A stretch of DNA of 64,000 bases from Mesodorylaimus sp. YZB2_4 (lineage: Eukaryota; Nematoda; Enoplea; Dorylaimida; Dorylaimidae), in contig JASANH010001234.1 of NCBI GenBank assembly GCA_030248295.1, positions 124,001 to 188,000 on the forward strand. Reading direction: 5' to 3'. This document shows, piece after piece, positions 58,409-64,000 of this stretch (within the stretch, counting starts at the first letter, position 1; every line of letters begins with the position of its first letter). The notes under the pieces were generated by a model. The model had not been told where the DNA came from and made no database searches. It was given only the letters and a program-made list of their open reading frames with translations. A program made the position numbers and the translations under genes.

Positions 58409-61013
58409 TTAGACGTCCTTTTTGCCGCATCCGCAGCAACCGTGATTGTCCTCGCATGGGCCGAAGATGATAATGGCCAGGCATTGGATGACACTGAGTA
58501 CTGATATGCCAGTCCACAGGCCCACTATACCGCCCACGTTCGACACGAAGGTGTTGACGTCGATGAGCAAGGTCTTCTGCAGTTCTTGGTAGGTCAGTTC
58601 TGCGTAGTAGACACTGATCTTGGTTGTGACTATGTTGCTATCGGGGGATGTGCTTTCCGCGTCCTCGCCGTGCTCGCTGTACATGACGTAGGTGGCGTAC
58701 GTCCAATAGTCGCACATCATCGGACAGTTGGTGTTGTAGCAGTTCAGCAGTGCTTCCTGGCAATGCAGAGAGATGCAGTCGCGACGCGCACCCGTGATGG
58801 CTCCCAGGGGGGGACCAGTGAAACATCAACCCAACTGGTTTCCCCGCTAAGTCTCCTGACATGGTGCAGGGGGCACTTCCACAGTCACTCTTGCTGAGTA
58901 TGCCTGCCATAGGTGGATGCAGTCCTGACACGGACTGGTGATGCCTGGTGGGCTGATCAATGAAACATCAACCCAACTGGTTTCCCCGCTACAGTTTCCT
59001 GACAGGGTGCAGGGGCACTTCCGCAGTCACTCTTGCTAAGTATGCCTGACAGAGGTGGATGCAGTCCTGACACGGACTGGTGATGCCTGGTGGGCTGATC
59101 AATGAAACATCAACCCGACTTGTTTCCCCGCTACAGTCTCCTGACAGGGTGCAGGAGGCACAGTCACTTGGCTCACGCCAGTGACCACCAGGCGGGATGA
59201 TTGAAAGGAGCTTACTCGAGCGATATCAGAGTCGTTGGCCACTCCGATCAGTCTTGGATACACGCACTTCAACATGTCGAGTGGTGAACACAGCGTGCTG
59301 GGGTCGCGGTGGACGAAACCAGACATGATACGACACTGGCACGAGCCATTCCAAATGGCTCGTTCGAAGCAGCTCATTTCGCACATGGTCTTAGTATAGG
59401 CTTCGAATGAGTCCAGTGGTTCCGGTTCTGTCAAGCACACGTCCAGGTCCTTGTCCCACATGTAGTGTTCTGGTTTCACACGAATGTGGGCGTGTGTTCG
59501 TGGTGGCACGGCGATGGGGTTGGAGTCCATGGAAGTGGCATAGTCATTGACGTGCACTCGCAGGCCAGCTTCTTCCATCCAGCTGATGATCTCTACGTCA
59601 TTAATGTCCAACCGAACGGTCACTTGCAGCCCGAACTCCTCGCCTTTCGATGTCTGGTAGGAGTTCGTATCGTTCGTGCCTGCACTCATCTGAAACAGGC
59701 CAGGTTGTCAAGTGTGTTAAAGGGGATCATGGTACTGGAGGCGCAGTATACTGTACTGTATGTCCGACCTACTGCACTGACGACCAGACACTGATGGCTA
59801 TGTAGACCAGATAGGGACACTGCAGTGTGACTGCTTGCCAGCTGCCCTTATTGTTAGGTTCGGTATCCACTGACGGATTTCACTGCGGACACCCCTGACT
59901 GGCACTGCTTGCACAGCTGCTGGTTCTTTTGGGGTCTCTAAGCGCCGGAGCTGAGACAAACGTTGGCCAGCAGGATGGCGGTACCCTTACAGTCGAGACG
60001 AACAAGAGCCGCCTCACGGCCTCTGATAATGCTAACAGGATATGGAGACAGACGCAGGCCTTCGCATGGATCCCTACTGGGGACCATACGAAGGCCTGCG
60101 TCATGTCATGACCACAAGCTCTGACTGCTGGCTGCTATTCTCAATGTCCCTTCGCATATGACCCTCCAAACGACTCGCCTATCCCACAGACTGATCTGAT
60201 CCAAACTTCAGAAGGGACAGAAAAGGAATGAAAAACATTTGCCCTGTGCGGGAATCGAACCAGCACCCCTGAGATTACCAATCCAATGTACCCATATGAC
60301 TGCACCGCGATGGGACCTATCCCAGCTCAATCACCTGGGACCCCAACCATAGTATGCCTCCCGCCACTTACATCCAAAGCATAGCAATATCCATAATCAG
60401 TGAACGTTTTCCTTGCTTTTTGGCAGCAATCGAAAGGTTCTTGATTGAACGAGCACTCGACCAAGTATTGCGGGCAATCGAAGGTGGCGTTGCTAATGAA
60501 TTGATTGATGTCAATTCCCAGATGATCCTTCCCATTAACGAACATGTACTGGTACATTGACTCCATGGCCTCGACCAATTTGCGGGTCCTGGCATCGTTA
60601 TGTTTATAGAACTCCATGCCAAAACTCAAAAGACGCAGATATCGGACAAACTCCTTTTTAAATTCTTCCTCCGTCGTGTTCTGCAGTTGTACCCTATTCA
60701 TAACCCCCATTGCAACCCACTGCGGAATACTCTTTTTGATAAAAGTGGCATTGTGTCGAAACGGATTGCAGATGGTCACGTTGGGGAACAACAACTGGTC
60801 CACTTGCTTATCAGCGATCGATGTTGCACTGGGTTTCTGCAAGTACTGCATCACCACCTTGTATCCAAAGAAGCCTATGGCCACGAACGCTCCCAGTGTG
60901 ACCAAGGCCCAGAATATACGCCCCAAGCCCTTGGACTGGTAGAAATCCAAGGGACCATGGCACGTGGTCCTCGTACATATCTTGGCCACCAACGTTTCCT
61001 TCTCCGCACTCAT
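58409..61013 (-). CDS. DEG/ENaC-family sodium channel subunit
   Basis: Three exons give 487 residues: 61013-60372, 59689-59216 and 58756-58409. The cytosolic N-terminus carries the HG gating motif (TTCHGPLDFY). TM1 is near residues 40-60 (RIFWALVTLGAFVAIGFFGY). It is followed by LLFPNVTICNPF, the classic post-TM1 block. A cysteine-rich extracellular region follows (CPQYLVECSFNQEPFDCC, MCEMSCFERAIWNGSCQC). TM2 is FVSNVGGIVGLWTGISVLSV with the G-x-S selectivity region, then a short Cys-rich tail (GCCGCGKK). DEG/ENaC channels are trimers gated by force, acid or peptides. Donors and acceptors are all phase 0; the last acceptor (TTGCCAG at 58757) is the least certain join because other AGs exist in the repeat-filled intron. 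Confidence 0.88.
58810..59170. repeat. ~141-base tandem repeat in DEG/ENaC intron 2
   Basis: GAAACATCAACCC starts recur at 58820, 58961 and 59103. Two full units and part of a third share CAACTGGTTTCCCCGCTA, CTGACAGGGTGCAGG and GCAGTCCTGACACGGACTGG. The high identity of units 1 and 2 implies recent duplication. It lies wholly within the intron. Confidence 0.8.
60238..60318 (-). mobile_element. tRNA-like sequence between DEG/ENaC exons 1 and 2
   Basis: The minus strand has GCGGTGCAGTCATATGGG followed ~40 bases later by a perfect B box GGTTCGATTCC. The acceptor stem pairs poorly, so a SINE head or tRNA pseudogene is more likely than a working tRNA. Confidence 0.45.
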
Positions 61014-61421
61014 CGCGCCTGACCGTCCCACTGGCCAACCAAATATGGAATGGTCATGGCAGCCACTAATGGACTCATCCAACGCCCATCACCTGGATAC
61101 CAAGAAGGGCCCATCATCTCCCGGCTAAGTGCCCCTCTCGCCCCATCAATCACCACAGCCCCCGCCAGCGTCAACTTCATTTACAATCGTATCGTACACA
61201 CATAGAACGTGTCTAAATCTCATGTACACACGGATGTACGGACACACCTACACTCAACATCCTACCCAAATCCATCAACGATAAAACATCTGCGCTTACA
61301 ACTACAAGAAATCCACTCGCACTCCTTCGTTGCCTATCCCACCGCCCCGACCTCGTCGAATACTGGTCACGAAACCAATCATAGTCCCAGTCTACCCCAT
61401 ATCCAAATCTAGCGCACATCC
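61014..61421. other. Gap between MKK3/6 and DEG/ENaC
   Basis: Same-strand spacer of 408 bases with no gene seen. An acceptor-like GGTCAG lies just before the DEG/ENaC ATG. Confidence 0.4.
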
Positions 61422-63330
61422 CTAAACTGGTTCCGCCAACTGACTACCCACCGCTTCTGACAATCCGCTCTCCTCGGTTGACGGCGATGGGCTGTTGCTG
61501 GCGCCAGCGCCCGTTCCAGGCAATCGAGCTTCCTTCGACGGCGAACCAGTCATCGGCGCTTCGTCGGACGATGATTGCGGCGGTGTTGGAGAAGACATCG
61601 CCTGATCCTGATTCAAAACTTGTCGCTTTACGAACGAACTCGCCCCACCAACCGCCGTAGCCAATGCGAAATCCGCATTTCTCTCCGCCGTAGCATTCAA
61701 AACCGAATTCACAAAATCAGCCACATCCACCACCTCGTTCACATACTTGGTTATAAACGGCTTCTTTAAGAGTTCTGCGTACTTTGGACGTTGACGATAC
61801 TCCTTCTTCAGGCTAAATTCAATCAGTCAGTCAATCAATCGATCGATCAATCATTCTTAATTTCTTACCACAGCTCAATAAATTCTTCAAATTCTTCCGA
61901 AAATCGTCCCGCTGGCAGACGCGGTGGTGGTTCAACGACCACTTGTTTCAATTGCTCAAACGGAGTCTTCCATTTTGCATACGGATGCGTCCCCGTCGCG
62001 ATTTCGATCAATGTTATTCCTAAGCTCCACACATCGGATCGAATATCGTAGGACTGTTGAGCTTGATCTTGCGGATTAATCCTTTCCGGCTAAAAATTTC
62101 AAACAATTTTCTAAATTACGCTCTATACACCAAATTAAAAACCAGCAATTCCTTACCGCCATGTAAGGCTTACAACCAGCATTTATCGTTTTCGCCACTG
62201 AATCCGTTAAATGACCGCTAATACCAAAATCACAAATCTTGATCTCGCCTTTTCGATTAATTAAAATATTCGATGGTTTCACATCCCGATGCATCAATTT
62301 CAATTCTTCTTTCATATAGTGAAGTGCCGCGATGACCTGAAACCAAGCCTCGGTGGTATAGGAGTGTGTCACACTGCCTGGGTTCAACTCTGGCCGTCTG
62401 AAAAGGCGATGGGTGACTCACCCTTCACCCCTTTAGGAGAGGCCTCTTGCCCGGCATGCATCCCAGACTGACCCCAGTCGATGGCAAGATATGGTACAGC
62501 GCGGTGAAAGGCGTGCGTCACACTTGCTTGGGTGCCTGGGTTCAACTATGGCTGTCTGAGAACTTGGTGAAGTCCTCTCTGCGTCTTGCACGTCTGGTGT
62601 TGGGTGACTCACCCTTCATCCCTCACAAGAGCCTCCTGGTCCCCTCGGGGTAACCGCCAAGATCGAGGAGCAGCGACAACACGCGCTCTTGCTCGGCATG
62701 AGACCCTTAGACATGTCCCCTTAGTGACCCTTAGGCAGGGTCACTAACGATGGCCCGTCCATGTCTAAGGGTCACTAACGACCGCCCCCTTTGGAACGAC
62801 CACGATCACCAATATCGCTGACTGGGTATTCAAGGTAGGGTAGATCCCCTAAAAAATTTTGCGAAGGGGACCATTCACATTTTTCAACCCCCATGTTACG
62901 CCAGGTAATGGTGTCAAGATAGACTTTTAGGCCCCCTGTTTTAGGTCCCATTCAGTTTTTCTTGGTGAAGGAATGCTATCGGAGAGACTGTAGACAGCTC
63001 AGACCCGCCATGTTTTCGACCCCCTTCCCACAGACCAAGTCAGCGATGTTGATCAACACCCCTAAATGAACCATTCAAAAAAATAACACTTACGCAAAAT
63101 GAAAGACGCGATAAAACCGGTTCTGGTATCAATTCTCCTTGGTCAACGCACATTCGATAAAACTTATCCAACGACGTGTCCATAACTTCCATGCAAATCC
63201 AAACGTCGCCTTCACGAAACATGGCTCCGTAAAAACGAACCATATACGGGCATTGGCCACTTTTCATACTAGCATTCAATTCAATCAACATTCGCTTTTG
63301 CTCTTCATTATTCAACGACACGTGAATTCG
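61422..63330 (-). CDS. sek-1: MAP kinase kinase 3/6 (SEK-1 type), 5' exons outside window
   Basis: Four exons give the last 342 residues: 63330-63094, 62336-62157, 62089-61869 and 61812-61422. The visible part begins just after the ATP-site Lys (RIHVSLNNEEQKRMLIEL) and continues GDVWICMEVMDTSLDKFY, HRDVKPSNILIN, DFGISG, the activation loop DSVAKTINAGCKPYMA with the MKK3/6 Ser and Thr sites, PERINPQ and SDVWSLGITLIEIATG. MKK3/6 kinases activate p38 in stress and immune signalling. The glycine-rich loop and docking site should lie beyond 63330, probably past the window edge. The protein runs on ~90 residues past the kinase domain as a Ser/Pro-rich tail (SSPTPPQSSSDEAP), much longer than vertebrate MKK3/6. 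Confidence 0.93.
62338..62655. repeat. Two related tRNA-like repeats in an MKK intron (family C)
   Basis: Two segments (62345-62465 and 62495-62650) share TGTGTCACAC/GCGTCACACTTGC, a TGCCTGGGTTCAACT box, GGCCGTCTGA and GGGTGACTCACCCTTCA. The GGTTCAACTCT-like B box suggests tRNA ancestry. Confidence 0.5.
62810..63051. mobile_element. hAT-like MITE, shorter relative (MKK intron)
   Basis: Ends CAATATCGCTGACT and AGTCAGCGATGTTG nearly mirror each other. The inner GGGTATTCAAGGTAGGGTAGA matches the complement of the right end of the 34.4-kb MITE. Flanking octamers are similar but not identical. Confidence 0.65.
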
Positions 63331-64000
63331 CTAAAAAAGTTTATGTTCTTTTTATTTTTTCCCCAAAAACTGGTCATGTTCATGGAGCGTGCGCGATTTA
63401 AAACAGGGTTTCTGTAAGGGTCGACCAAGACCGTGCCGAGTAAAAATTTTGACCCCATGATTTTTGTGCTGGTGTCACAAAGTCAAAAATGTTTTTCACC
63501 GCCTTTTAATGGAAACACACATACATAAAAAAGTGTTGCTTGGGCGACTTCGCCCATATCTCCCTGAACCCTGGAACAATCTATAATATATCAAAATGAC
63601 CACAAGATGATGACCTATCGAATGTTTTTTCTCGATCTTTCGAATCAGATCGCAGACTATTATCGACACCAGACACAGCTTATCTTGTGGATCAGAAAAA
63701 ATGCTACAGCATGAGTACTTCCGTATATTCAGAAGTCACACAGAACCACGTACAGGGCGCGACTTTCTACCATTACTGGGGCGGTGCGGCTTGCGACGCG
63801 TCTACGATAGTTTGCGACCGCAACGAAAGCGAGCGCGATCGCAGACCATCAAAAACAGAAATACTGTACACTTCCCTTACGCGTTCTGTGCGACTTTTAA
63901 AAATGAGACAGGACTATTCTTGTAGCATTTTTCTGCTCTACAAGATGGAATATACTGTATGTGGTGTCGATCGAATTCGAAATATCCAGAACACGTCGGA
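63331..64000. other. Intron or upstream sequence of MKK3/6
   Basis: I find no exon matching the missing MKK N-terminus here. A GGTCGACC-containing fragment near 63418 resembles repeats at 47.9 and 49.3 kb. The open plus-strand frame at 63701-63925 shows no family features. Confidence 0.4.

Noticed and set aside
60238-60318. Candidate functional tRNA gene
   Set aside because: The B box is perfect but the ends do not form a 7-bp acceptor stem; it is better read as a SINE or pseudogene.
63701-63925. 74-codon plus-strand frame near the right edge
   Set aside because: No family features; it does not match the missing MKK N-terminus, which would be on the other strand.

Overview
The window is eukaryotic nuclear DNA from a small-genome invertebrate animal. 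Every conserved protein is metazoan (HIPK, SIK, ACT1-like SEFIR adaptor, DEG/ENaC channel, MKK3/6, FANCJ/BRIP1, LST2, BORCS5, WASHC3, PI4K2, EMC2). Genes are split by GT-AG introns, most ending in TTTTAG or TTTCAG. An ecdysozoan such as a nematode or a relative fits the kinase and adaptor set and the operon-like spacing, but I cannot fix the phylum from this sequence. Exon structures were built by hand from splice signals, reading-frame continuity and remembered family sequences; nearly all close in frame.

Layout. 1-1434 (-): LST2/ZFYVE28, 5' part only. 2219-2956 (+): unrecognised coiled-coil protein. 3711-6865 (+): death-domain plus SEFIR adaptor (ACT1-like), convergent with 7258-10535 (-) HIPK. 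10.5-13.7 kb: divergent control region rich in perfect CRE palindromes. 13676-21156 (+): SIK. 21728-32627 (-): five close-packed genes in the order APC13, BORCS5, WASHC3, a degenerate DEDD exonuclease and mL41, which looks like an operon. 33212-41079, possibly to 41500 (+): BRIP1/FANCJ. 41.5-51.9 kb: accessory zone with two intronless F-box/LRR paralogues, two degenerate copies of the BRIP1 3' end and several transposon fragments. 51952-63330 (-): PI4K2, EMC2, a DEG/ENaC channel and an MKK3/6 kinase whose 5' exons lie outside.

The genes share some cellular themes. BORCS5 (lysosome positioning), WASHC3 (endosomal actin), PI4K2 (endosomal PI4P) and LST2 (endosomal FYVE protein) act on endolysosomes. 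The ACT1-like adaptor and MKK3/6 are immune and stress signalling parts, and HIPK and SIK are stress and metabolic kinases.

Introns and gaps carry many short repeats: at least two or three tRNA-derived SINE families with A and B boxes, a family with CCAGCATCGACCGA terminal inverted repeats in ~340 bp and ~1.05 kb forms, a hAT-like MITE with a perfect 8-bp target duplication, a 98-bp palindrome-ended element, a minisatellite in a SIK intron, and many poly(C)/poly(G) runs. I saw no bacterial, viral or CRISPR features and no intact autonomous transposase.
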